A program made the translations under genes and the position numbers. A stretch of 64,000 nt of DNA from assembly GCA_008802785.1 (NCBI GenBank), contig VUYT01000003.1, positions 62,001 to 126,000 of the forward strand. The letters run 5' to 3'. The notes beneath the pieces are model-generated. The model did no database searches and was not told the origin of the DNA. It saw only the letters and a list, made by a program, of their open reading frames with translations. Origin of the DNA: Symmetrospora coprosmae (Eukaryota > Basidiomycota > Cystobasidiomycetes > Symmetrosporaceae). Shown here one piece after another: positions 33,714 through 46,467 of this stretch (position 1 is the first letter of the stretch; each line of letters starts with the position of its first letter).

Positions 33714-34116
33714 CTACACGCGTGTGTACAGAACGAGACGGTCATCCTCGTCCTTGAAGACCCGGTCATGGATCTCCTTGACCGTCTGTCCCTCTCGCAA
33801 GGGCTCGCCTTTGATGGAAGTGTATAGCGCACCGACGCTGTAGATCCCTTTCTCTCTGAAGAGCGTCTTGACGTCCGACATTGCGCTCGTGGCGGGCACT
33901 TTCGCTGTACAGGATAGCCACGGGCCAGATTGGTGATTGCCATTAAGCGAGATTCGGAGTGCGGGACCAAGACAGCGGCCAACGATGATGCTCACCAAGG
34001 GTTGTCTCGTGCATCCACTGCTTGCCGCGTAGCGTGACGAGGCGAAGAGACGCACTCTCTACTTCGGTCTGCTTTGCAACAGCAGCCACGATCATGTCTG
34101 CTAAGCTGAATCCCAT
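33714..34116 (-). CDS. Small protein A of a tandem paralogous pair, ubiquitin-like pattern
   Basis: Two exons (34116-33996, 33904-33714) encode 103 aa. The N-terminal helix FSLADMIVAAVAKQ is followed by two strands, ASLRLVTLRGKQW and HETTLAKV, a helix DVKTLFREKG, then GALYTSI and GEPLREGQTVKEI, and a final strand RLVLYTRV. The segment from the helix to the end runs parallel to ubiquitin, where a helix leads to the strand LIFAGKQL, a turn with DGRTLSDY, and the last strand LHLVLRL. It has no di-Gly end, so conjugation is unlikely as encoded. It is the compact paralogue of the gene at 32947-33456, with the same orientation and intron phase. The function is unknown. Confidence 0.72.
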
Positions 34117-34380
34117 TTTGAGTCGATGGAGAAGCTTCGTGTTGCTGGTCGCTCTGTGTGGAGATGGAGCAAGGCGCCAGGCGCGAGCTAGGCCAGCGAT
34201 GGTCCGCTTTGCCAGGAGCACCAGTAGTCGCGCTAGGTCAGGGCGGTGCCCACAGTGGGATTGTCTTTGTCGAGAGCAGCCCCTTGTTCCCTTCGGGCGC
34301 CCAAACGCGTGCAGTGGATCCGCCCGCGTGTGGCCAGCTGTCGAAATCAGCTCTGCCAAATATGCTCTGGCACGCAGCGC

Positions 34381-37300
34381 TTAGCGGAGATAGTGCATGA
34401 ATCTGCCCTCTTTGCGCAGGACTAGCTCGAGCTCGTCGTCCCGCACGTTCGCCTGAACCCGCTGGAAGCGGTCCAGGCGAGCTCCTTCCGTAGTGACAAG
34501 CTTCATGTCGGCAAGCGACTGCAAGATGCTGAATAGCTGAGCGTGAGTCGGGAGAGGCGAGAGCGCGGTTTGGCGGCAGAAGTCGAGATGCCAGCGGATG
34601 ACCTGCGCGTATGATCGCAGTATGGAGAGGTTGTCCGAGATCAGCACATGCATGCTGGCCAACTGAGCAGGCTATGAACACCTACATCGCCAAACTCAGC
34701 CTCATCCGCCACGCCGACCTTGCGTATGGCCCGGGATAAAGCGAGCAGCATGATTCTCTGGTGCAGTCCCGCACGCTTCACGAAGAGCATGAGTCCGCTG
34801 CTCGTCATCTCCCGATGGACGACGACGATATCTGCAGCCGTGACAAGGCGGTCCTTGTGCGTCTGGGCAACGCTCGTGCCCGATTCGCTCGCAAACGTCG
34901 CAAGTCGACGCGCCGTGTTCTCCTGCTCTACCTTCTCCACTGCTCTTCTGCAGATGTCCAGAGCGCGTCTGGCGTCGCCCGTAACGCCCGCGACTTTGCC
35001 TGCGACCAGGCCTATGGCGTCCTTGGCAAAAACCGTATCTCCGAACCCTTCCATGCGTGTCGTAAGAATCTCGATGAGCTGATTCTTGTCGTAGGGCGTG
35101 AAGTTGATGCGGTTTGAGCCTAAGCGCGACGTGATCTTGTTGCTCAGCTCGCGCTCGGGCAAGTCCATCGTGTTGGCGATAGCGAGGACGATGAGCCGCG
35201 AATGCGCCTGGTTGGGCCAGTTGAAGAAGTTGTAGATGACTTCCTGCCGTTTCGTTACGAGCTGGTCGAGCTCGTCTACCAGGATCACACTGTTTGAGGG
35301 ATTCCGTCATCAGCGCCGACAGAGTCCTGATCGGCTCCAGCAAGCCACCTACCAGGTGTCCCTCCCAGGATCGGGAGTCTTAAAGTGCGTCTCCAGGTTG
35401 TTGAGCGCAACCTTTGGGCTCGTTCGATTGCCGCTGATGAATTCCCAGAGAATGCTAAAGGACTGCGCGGGATCGGTAATCTTCATGCCGTTCACTTCGA
35501 GAAAGCGGAACTTCTTGATTTCGCTATCACTGGCTCTCTGCTGCAGTGACGAAATGACGGAACGGACTGTGGCCGTCTTGCCTGTGCCAGGAACACCCGC
35601 AATGTCTGGCATTCGGAACTCCCGCTTGGTCAGCTTTGTCGATGCCGCGTCGCCTCGGGCATACTTCTTATTCCACGCACAAATGCAACTGCCGACTCCT
35701 TCATCGATGGCATCCTCTAGGTAAGCTTCGATTTCAGCGTACTCCTCGTCTCGGCAAGGCAGGTAGTCCGGCGTGCACCCGACGTGGAGGACCGCTCTCG
35801 CGCGCTCGAAGGGTGACATTGCATCTTTCTCCCTGCCCAATTGCCGTTGCTGAGCGAATGCTAAGCGGGGCTTGAGCCGACGCGCTTGACGCTCCGCAAG
35901 ACGCTGGGCCTGTCGAGCTGCCCGGGCCGCAGCCTTGCGGACAGTCGCAGCCGACGGGCGAAGGACTAGAGCGCCGGAACCAGTCCCACGAGACCGCTTG
36001 GTTGGTGACGCCTTGCCCTTGCCAGCGACCTTGCGCTTTCGCCCGCTGGCTGTCCGCGACCCGAATACGTCATCCTCTTTCTCATCCGCTTCCTTGTAGT
36101 CTGCCTCGTCTGACGACGGCTCGCCCAGGTCCATCTCTGCCTCTTCATCGTCGGAGATGTTCTCCTCGTCGGAGTGTCGACTGGCCTCATAGATGTCCTC
36201 CCCATCCTCGTCCTCTTCTTCTGACGATTCCTCCATCTCGTCTTCATCGTCGTCTAGCACGGACTTCTCCTCGAGCATCTCGGTGTCGACGCTGGAGGCT
36301 CTTGACGATCGGCGCGAGGTTGAAGCGGATGCAGCTCGTACGCTCGGCAGCTTGGGAAGGTCTTTCTCGATGTCCTGCACGACTCGCTTGATGACCTTTT
36401 TCCGCACGGCCGACCCTGGCGCGACCTTCTTTGCTGCTGTGCTCCTGGCTGTCCGAGTCGAAGTAGCCTTCTTTGAGCTGCGCGCTGTTTTGCTTCTCTT
36501 GCGTCTGTCCTCCTCGTCATCCGACGACACGGCGACAGTGCCCACGCTGAGCTCCCAGTTCCCGCTCGTCATGGCCCGCTCGTAAACGTCTTGCCATGCC
36601 ACGTCGTAGAACCATCCTTCACCCTGCTCAGCTTTGGCATTCATGGCTTTCCGGACAAAAAAGGTTGGCTCCTGCACCGGATCAAGAGCGCGCTCTTTGC
36701 CCTTGTTTGTTTCGAGGGCCAAGAATTCATCTTGCGAAGTGATGCGTATACGCGAGAGGATGTACGAGACGTCGTGAATGTCCTCGGCGCGCGAGCCCTT
36801 TGTGGTCTTGCTCTTTCGGGAATCTTCGGCAGGGTCAAACGCGTAGATGCTGAGGAGGGTGTGCGATGGCAGCGCGAAGAAGCCCGAGGGATTGACGATG
36901 TCAGCCTAAAGCTGGCTGCGCGTGAGCAAGAAGTGAAGCGCCATGACGTACAGCTCTTTCGGATGGCTTTCGTCGAGCCCCTCTTCGCGTGCGCCGTCAT
37001 TGCCGAAGAGCAGGCACAGCAGTCTCGGCCGCGCGAGCCAATGTATCGCCACGCGCATGTTCTCCTCCTCATCCTCAAAGAGGTCGATAATGATGCCAAA
37101 CTTGACCGAGTCGTCGAGCCCGTCGTCGATGAGCTCCACTTGCTCCTGTTCGCGCTGCACGAGCGCGGCGTGGTGTTTGCCTGCTCTCTTGGCGCGCAGG
37201 CTTGCTGCACCAGCAGCAGAAGTTTTCCTTGATGGACTGCCGGTGCTTGCGCTTGTGCTGGCGGTCGTGCTCGCGCGCCGCTGTTGCTCCTCCTCGCGAC

Positions 37301-37592
37301 GCGCCGACTGTGCACTCTGCACGCCGAGGCTCTTGTACGGGTCGAGCCAGACCTGCGCGGGTGCGAACTCGGTGCCATCCCAGACCTGGACGACGTCTCC
37401 GACCTGGAACACATCCCCATCTGAGCGTGTGAAGGCGTTGTAGTGCGTGAGGTTGAGGAACCCAGACCGTCGGGTCGAGCGCGAAGGCGTCGTCGCGCTT
37501 GCGGAGCCGGGAGCGGCTCCAGCCTGCTGCTGGACGCGACCTGGTGTACGCGCAGATCCGCGCCAGGTATAGCTGTACTCGACGTCCGGCAT
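34381..37592 (-). CDS. ORC1: Origin recognition complex subunit 1
   Basis: Four exons (37592-36948, 36905-35353, 35289-34686, 34662-34381) encode 1027 aa. ORC1 binds replication origins and hydrolyses ATP during MCM loading. The N-terminus has a BAH domain (VGDVVQVWDGTEFAPAQVWL, KFGIIIDLFEDEEENMRVAI, HPKELY), needed for chromatin binding. A long acidic and basic low-complexity linker follows. The AAA+ core has GVPGTGKTATVRSV (Walker A, about residue 651), VILVDELDQLVTKRQEVIYN (Walker B), ANTMDLPER and FTPYDKNQLIEIL. The winged-helix end is present (LISDNLSILRSYAQVIRWH to the stop). Intron 1 is only 42 nt with a GTCATG donor; a GTACGT donor with a later acceptor is an alternative that would shorten the BAH domain. 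Identity is secure. Confidence 0.94.
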
Positions 37593-37930
37593 GTCGTTGC
37601 TTGCTGGAGGGACAGAGGGGATATTGGCAAGACGCTGGAAGAGCGAGACAGACGCGTGACCCAAGCTCGCTCGCCGGTCGCGAGAGTGGCAATGACGACG
37701 TCAATGTGCAAGCAGGTGCAGGAAGAGCAAGGCGAGTGCTATGCTGAGAAGGCTGATAAAGCGATGCAAGAGACTGCTAATCTAGCGCTACATGACTTGT
37801 AAGGGACAGGCCCTGGACATGCGAGTTTGTCAATGCTGGTAGATCTAGCGAGATGGTCGGGCTACGATAGTGACTGCTGTTGTGGAGAAACAAGAATTAG
37901 GATCTAGATTCACAGTCGAGCTGATGCAGT
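37593..37930. other. Short gap between two minus-strand genes
   Basis: This 338-base stretch carries the 5' region of ORC1 and the 3' end of the secreted eight-cysteine protein gene. No motif or repeat stands out. Confidence 0.4.
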
Positions 37931-38716
37931 CTAGTTGTCGCCCTGTGTAAAAGGACAGGGCTCGGGTCAGTCGGTTATCGATCATTAGCGAGTTCGTCTA
38001 CGCTCACGGCAGGGACGAGGCCACGGCAGCCCGGAGCGAGCTGCTCAACCTGGCTCTCCGAGTAGAAGCCGGCGCAAGAGTACTTGGCCTGTGCGTACGG
38101 ATGACGAAGATGGAGGTCAGACTAGGTTCTAGCGTCTGGACGAGCAGGCAGACTCACGACAGCGCAGGCGTAAGGAGCGTTTGGCTGGTCAGACGAGCTC
38201 TCGGCGTTGGCCTCCTGCAGGTTGGACAGGCACTGAGCGGTGTCGCATCGGCACTGAGGCTGGACGTTGGTCAGGGCAACGGCGAGGGCGCCGAGGGTGT
38301 TGGTGACGCCGATGACTGTGAATGGATGGAGCGATGTTAGCTCGAGTCCACAAGGGGCATGGAACAGCATGCCTATGATACTCACGGTTGCCGGAGACGA
38401 GGCCGTTGGTGGCAGCGTTGACAATATCGCCAACCTCGGTGAGGCCGACGCCGGACGAGATCTTGTTGACGAGCTGGTTGGCCGAGGCGAGGATATTACC
38501 GGTGCTGCTTCCTATGTTCGCGCTCTGATATCTCAATAGTTGCTGCAAGGGGATGACAACCGGTCCGCAGAGAGCAGCTCGGCCTTCGCCGTTGGTCTCG
38601 CTTCCCTGGCACTGGCCGCCAGTGGCGACCTGGCGAGCCTCGATGTCGATGGGACTGGCAGAGACGAGGGAAGCGGCCAGAGAGCCGAGGAAGAGGATGG
38701 AGGTGGTGAATTTCAT
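37931..38716 (-). CDS. Small secreted protein with eight cysteines
   Basis: Four exons (38716-38386, 38315-38158, 38088-38008, 37942-37931) encode 193 aa. A clear signal peptide (MKFTTSILFLGSLAASLV) with cleavage near SA-SP is followed by a possible propeptide ending DIEAR. The mature part has eight cysteines (GQCQG, ALCGP, CRC, QCLS, ACAV, SCAG, GCRG), enough for four disulfides, and Ala/Val/Asn-rich amphipathic stretches. The spacing lacks the paired cysteines of hydrophobins. The last coding exon is just 12 nt (Gly-Asp-Asn-stop); reading through that donor instead would end the protein nine codons later, so the C-terminus is uncertain. I do not recognise the family; an effector or surface protein is possible. 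Confidence 0.75.
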
Positions 38717-39537
38717 TCTGAGGTGTGGTTTGGGAGTATTGGGGCGGTGAATTTGGTCCTGAGGATGCGGGAGTGGTTCGGGTGTGGAGAGGAGAGAAGA
38801 AAGAAGCAGATACGGAAGGCGCAGCTTTTATGGCGGTCTCCTGTGCGTGTTCCTCCTTTGAGAGCAATGACCGTGCAAAGAACTCGGGTAGTGTCAGTGG
38901 GTCATGATCAGTGGCGGAACCCCTTCTCCCCCCTGCGCCGAGGACTAGGGGTCTAGCGCGGGTGACAGCGACAGCGTCCTCGAGGCCTTGCATCATTCGG
39001 AATGCCGCAAGCTGCATTGTGAGAAGACCGTCTTCCAGGCCGAAACAGGGAGCTGGCGCGAAGAGATGAGACGGGACGGGAGAGACGGCCACACCGGCCG
39101 GCGTCCGCGGTCGCCAGCCATGACGCTGCCCACCAAAGGGCCTTTTTGATGCGGTCCGAGGAGAAGAAGGGATCGACAAGCCGCTCCTAGCTCGTCACAT
39201 TGGTCACCTGTGAGCGCTACTTTTCGCACACCTTCGTCTCATTCGCGCTTGTTCAGTCGTGACATGTTCGAGCGGTCTCGAGGTAAGCCAAGCGCTGATG
39301 CGCTTAGGGATCGTCCGATGGGCAACGACGCAATCTCGCAACAACGAAGCAGGTCGAAACCGCTCAGCTTCGCGTACCAGTGCTAAGTGAAACGTGCACT
39401 CTTTCGAAACGCTGAAGTGGCGGCCAGTCGCGCCTTATGGACAGGCCTGTCTGCAGCTCCGGGCATTGACACTGCGAGCGATGCTGCCTTTCTGCAAACG
39501 CCAGATGATGCTGCAGCCTGCACGTTCCAATCCAATG
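38717..39537. other. Promoter region of the secreted eight-cysteine protein
   Basis: The gap runs from the secreted protein start back to the 3' end of the SDT1-type gene. A TATA-like CATAAAAG (minus strand, around 38824-38831) lies about 110 bases before the start codon. The rest has ORFs without motifs. Confidence 0.45.
38823..38832 (-). promoter_or_regulatory. TATA-like box of the secreted-protein gene
   Basis: The minus strand reads CCATAAAAGC here, about 110 bases upstream of the start codon at 38716 and in otherwise GC-rich sequence. Spacing fits a fungal TATA element for a highly expressed gene. This is inferred from the motif only. Confidence 0.4.
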
Positions 39538-40992
39538 CTATAGGAAGAACTGGCTCCACTCTTTGCGCAAGTCTGGAAGCGTGACAGCCAGATCAGCTTT
39601 CGTCTAGCGTAATGTCAGGCAGATGCGGACCCACCCTGTAGAGACGAGACGACGCCACTCAGCTCGCCCTCCTTGACTTTGCCGGCGGAAGTGCCCTGCT
39701 CGTCGTATAGCCAGCTGTTCCAGCCGAGCGCTTGCGAGCCTCGAACGTTGAGCAGCGAGTCATCCACAAAGTAGTGCTTGGACGGGTCCGACAGGCCAGA
39801 TATTTGTACGGCTTCGGCGCTGTTTGTGGAGCGTTAGCAGGTGTAGGACAGTCGAAGCGGGATCAATACGCACTAGTACTGCCTGTCGGGCTTCGCAGGG
39901 AAGGCTGTCGTACGGTACTGGCACGATATGACGCCTTCGAAGAGATCTGTAACGCCGAGGATGCCCTGTGAATGCGTAAGAACCGTAAGCAAGAGAGTCG
40001 CTGGCACTTGCAACGACAGCGCAGCTTACCAAGACTCGCAATGCGTGCTGCAAGAGCATGGGCTGCTGTCAGACAAGGTTGCGCCGCGCTGAAGTTGGAT
40101 GACTCCGCTCACCGGCTTGTGCGCATTCGTCAGAGCCATGACTCGGACGCGCGAGCGATCTATTGACTTGAGCTGAGGGCAAAATCGAGATGAGTAATGA
40201 GCTGGCCTGTCTGAGGTCTGCGCTTACCAAGTCCTGCAGCGGCTCATCTGCCGGAGGTGGGGACGACTCAGCTTCTCCTCAGTACTGGTCGACTTGCAGA
40301 CTTTTCGAGCCCACCTTCGCTCAGCAGCTCTTCCAACGGTAAAGCTCCGTCTGAATGAGCAAGCGTAGGCGGTCACAGGATGAGACCTCATCAGCAGGAA
40401 CAGTTTCCGGCTAGCTAATCGCTCGAGTCCAGGCGCACCGCAGTTCCTATCGAAATCTTCCGCATCAAAGTTTGGATGGTGCTGCTGCAGCCCGCGTATC
40501 GCTAGACCGTACTCCTTGTAGTATAGTTGCTGTGCCGTAGGTTCCGATTCAGCACCGGGTCTCGCCACTATCGTCGACGAGACGCGACCAACATGGATGT
40601 CCCAGGCCTCCTTCTCGGGAAAGCCGAGCCGGACGAAGTAGTCGTGGATCTTCTGGCCTGCAAGCGAGTAGGGACAGTGAGCGGGGACGGATTTGACCGT
40701 GGCGAGAGTCGACGGACTCATGAGGGGCGCGATGCCGCGTGAGGGGCTGGGCGTGCGAGGCCACGTCAGCTCGCAGCGGTAGAAGACTCGTCGAGCTACA
40801 CGTTGCACCTGTACAAGCAGTTGTCTGCGCGTCTCAAGCGTCAGCGAAGCTGGCGTACGCGCGTCCTGGAACGGCCTGCGCACCGATGTCGAACCAGAGG
40901 ATCGCTTCAATGGCGCTGTTGGCGGGGCGCTCGACTATTCCCAGCGGAGTGAAGTCGACGCTGTGTGCGTCAGTGTGGCCATTGGTAGCCAT
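39538..40992 (-). CDS. SDT1: HAD-family pyrimidine 5'-nucleotidase (SDT1/PHM8 type)
   Basis: Twelve exons encode 257 aa: 40992-40884, 40824-40809, 40746-40718, 40657-40593, 40529-40439, 40350-40315, 40271-40228, 40166-40113, 40047-40030, 39965-39874, 39819-39635 and 39572-39538. The family removes phosphate from nucleoside monophosphates or lysophosphatidate. HAD motifs are in place: WFDIDNCLYS (motif I), YYKEYGLAIRGLQQHHPNF, VRVMALTNAHKPHALRVLG (motif II), AKPDRQYY with the motif III Lys, and HYFVDDSLLN (motif IV). Eleven introns in under 1.5 kb is extreme, with exons of 16, 18 and 29 nt. The junction around 40315/40271 could use a nearby acceptor instead. Phases all agree, which supports the model. 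Confidence 0.88.
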
Positions 40993-41120
40993 GGCTGCTG
41001 TGGATGGTGTGTGAGGCAAGGGAGGAGAGGGGTGAACGTCGCGCGCATGCACGTGCGTCAGATACGACAGGTCCAACCCGGCCTGTCTCGAAGCCTGGTT
41101 CCAGCTTAGGTTCTTTGCCA

Positions 41121-41126
41121 TATAAA
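41121..41126 (+). promoter_or_regulatory. TATAAA element upstream of tRNA-Gln
   Basis: TATAAA sits 29 bases before the mature 5' end of the tRNA on the same strand. Upstream TATA boxes help TFIIIB placement at tRNA genes in some fungi. It is also inside the 5' region of the divergent nucleotidase gene, so the assignment is inferential. Confidence 0.5.
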
Positions 41127-41154
41127 GCTAACGTGACTACAGCCCCGCCGTAAT

Positions 41155-41233
41155 GGCTCTGTAATGTAGTGGTTATCATTTGAGGTTCTGATTTAAATTC
41201 CTCGCAACCCAGGTTCGAATCCTGGCAGGGCCT
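41155..41233 (+). tRNA. tRNA-Gln(CUG) with a 7-nt intron
   Basis: The acceptor strands GGCTCTG and CAGGGCC pair over seven positions with one G-U, followed by discriminator T at 41233. The D arm matches the A-box region (TAGTGG). The anticodon stem TGAGG pairs with CCTCG, and the loop carries TT-CTG-A with anticodon at 41188-41190. After position 37 seven extra bases (TTTAAAT) form an intron at the canonical site. The T arm is CCAGG-TTCGAAT-CCTGG (B box). Mature length is 72. An 11-T terminator follows. Confidence 0.93.
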
Positions 41234-41234
41234 C

Positions 41235-41245
41235 TTTTTTTTTTT
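41235..41245 (+). terminator. Poly-T RNA polymerase III terminator
   Basis: Eleven T residues start two bases after the tRNA 3' end. Confidence 0.9.
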
Positions 41246-41617
41246 CTACTGACAAGCCTGCAAGGCACGGCAAAGCGAAAGTCACGGACTATTCGAGCCT
41301 GAGCGCGACTCGACCGGCTTACGACGACGAGACACTCGCCAAGATGGCGCTTCTTCCGTCTTCACGGCAGACAAGCGAGAGCGAGAGCAGAAGGAGAACT
41401 AGAACAAGAAGTAGGCTTGCGCAGAGACACGCACAGAATGGGGCCCATCGATGCTTGTTGTATCATCAGACTTGACCGTAGCAGATTAACAGGAGATGAT
41501 GACATTCCTCCATGCAATACAGTGCCTTGCCTATGCATTGATGGGTAACGATGCAAACTGCTGCGCGATACCTGGTACTGCACTACACTGCGGGGAACGA
41601 CACAAGAACTGGGTTGC
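41246..41617. other. Gap between tRNA-Gln and the ABC transporter 3' end
   Basis: This should contain the transporter 3' untranslated region. No other feature was seen. Confidence 0.4.
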
Positions 41618-45122
<3,505 letters not shown>

Positions 45123-45473
45123 CCTGCTGCTGTGTCGGATACCGATATCGGGATGGAGTTTGGACGGAGTGGAAGAGAGAGAGAGGTGGCCACACGACGA
45201 TGACGACGACGACAATAATCACGGATACGGTGGCTACATTGCATCATCGCGGATCCCCACACAGTCTGCCCTCCTTCTGGCGTGCTCTCCATGCTCTGCT
45301 GTATCGAGGAGGTTCCTGCTTCGTGTATCGTGCTGTAGGATGCGTTTCCATCGATTCTCCCTTGTTCGCCCACTGCCGGGTGCACGCCAATGCGCGCACG
45401 CAGAGGCAATGCTGCAGCATGCTCTTGCACCCTCCTTCACGCTCCCCTCGAAGCTGGCCTCGCCTCTCGCTCG
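45123..45473. other. Upstream region of the ABC transporter
   Basis: This contains the transporter promoter and the 3' region of the APQ12-like gene. It has a run of GACGAC-type triplets near 45200-45213 and no other feature. Confidence 0.4.
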
Positions 45474-46292
45474 TCACCGATTCCCTTGCCGCTTCCTCCT
45501 CTCTCTGCCCTCTGCGAACCGGTCGCCGCCGCCCTGCTGAGCGTTGAAGGCCTCCCAGGCCTTGCCAAACAGCCCGCTCGCTGTGTTGCCCAGGTTCTGG
45601 AGCTTCTCCGCCTGCTCCTTCTCTCTCTGCTTGCGCTTCCTTGCCTCGGCGCGCGTCTCGCGGGATGTGCCTGATGATGACGAGTCCGCATTCGGATCGC
45701 CCGGGCTGGTAAAGAAGGTGACGAGCGTGCCGAGCTGCTTGAGCGGGTCTGGCAGGAGGCTGTACGGGAAGCTGTCCATGGCGCCGCGCTGTCCTTGAGC
45801 GTTGCCTCCTCCCATTGCCCCACCGAGGGCGTCAAAGATGCCGCCGGCTCCTCCTGCATTGCCTGCGTCCACCCCACCGAGCCCTGCCATGGACGCGGCC
45901 TGCTGCACGTAGTCTGCCATCCCCGACCTCCCTCCCGAGGCGCCGTAGCTCGCCCTGCCGAGGTTCTCTGCCCTGTTTTCGCTTGTCGAGCCCGACGTCA
46001 TTGCCGCGAGCGGGCCCATCCCAAGACCCCAGAGGACGACGAGGGCGATCCCGCCCCATTTCGCAAAGAACCAGGCGAGCCGGAAGGTGGAGCGGGCTGT
46101 GCTGTAGATGCTCATGACGGACGTGTAGAGTGCGAACGCGGCGACGAGCAGGGGTAGGACATTGGCGAGCGATGGCGGCAGGGAGCCCACCCCGCGCAGG
46201 GTCAGGTAGAGGAGGGCGCGGACCGGGGCGGGCAGGTAGGGCGAGAGGTAGTCGAGCGCGATGCGGAGGATCCCAATGGGTGATGTGTCCAT
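45474..46292 (-). CDS. APQ12-like nuclear-envelope/ER membrane protein
   Basis: A single exon of 272 aa. The N-terminal 110 residues hold hydrophobic segments: PAPVRALLYLTLRGVGSLPP, then VLPLLVAAFALYTSVMSIYS and a third, WGGIALVVLWGLGMGPLAAM. This layout, with a middle helix followed by STARSTFRLAWFFAKWG, matches the APQ12 family, whose yeast member works in the ER and nuclear envelope in lipid homeostasis and pore assembly. The second half is a soluble Gly/Ala-rich region ending in a strongly basic coil (EARKRKQREKEQAEKL) and a short C-terminal tail. It is longer than yeast Apq12. The family call is moderate, because APQ12 is weakly conserved. Confidence 0.6.
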   Translation of the reverse strand: MDTSPIGILRIALDYLSPYLPAPVRALLYLTLRGVGSLPPSLANVLPLLVAAFALYTSVMSIYSTARSTFRLAWFFAKWGGIALVVLWGLGMGPLAAMTSGSTSENRAENLGRASYGASGGRSGMADYVQQAASMAGLGGVDAGNAGGAGGIFDALGGAMGGGNAQGQRGAMDSFPYSLLPDPLKQLGTLVTFFTSPGDPNADSSSSGTSRETRAEARKRKQREKEQAEKLQNLGNTASGLFGKAWEAFNAQQGGGDRFAEGRERRKRQGNR

Positions 46293-46424
46293 TGTGCAGG
46301 TATAGTTATTGGGATGGTGGAAGGGAGAAGAGAAGGGAGAGAGCGCCCTCGCCTTCGCCGACCAGCTCGTTCGCCTCTCCTCTGCGGAGCTCCAACCGGG
46401 CGAATATCACACTTCCACACCACA

Positions 46425-46456
46425 TCATCGCATCGCATCGCATCGCATCATCGCAT
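46425..46456. repeat. Pentanucleotide repeat (CATCG)n before CPT1
   Basis: Four CATCG units flanked by CATCATCG variants end about 12 bases before the CPT1 start codon. The unit is the same as before NUP50 and CSN4. Confidence 0.9.
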
Positions 46457-46467
46457 CGCCCACAGCC

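Noticed and set aside
38496-39179. 227-codon minus-strand ORF overlapping the secreted-protein gene
   Set aside because: It lacks motifs and runs across the signal-peptide exon in another frame; it covers the promoter with its TATA-like box.
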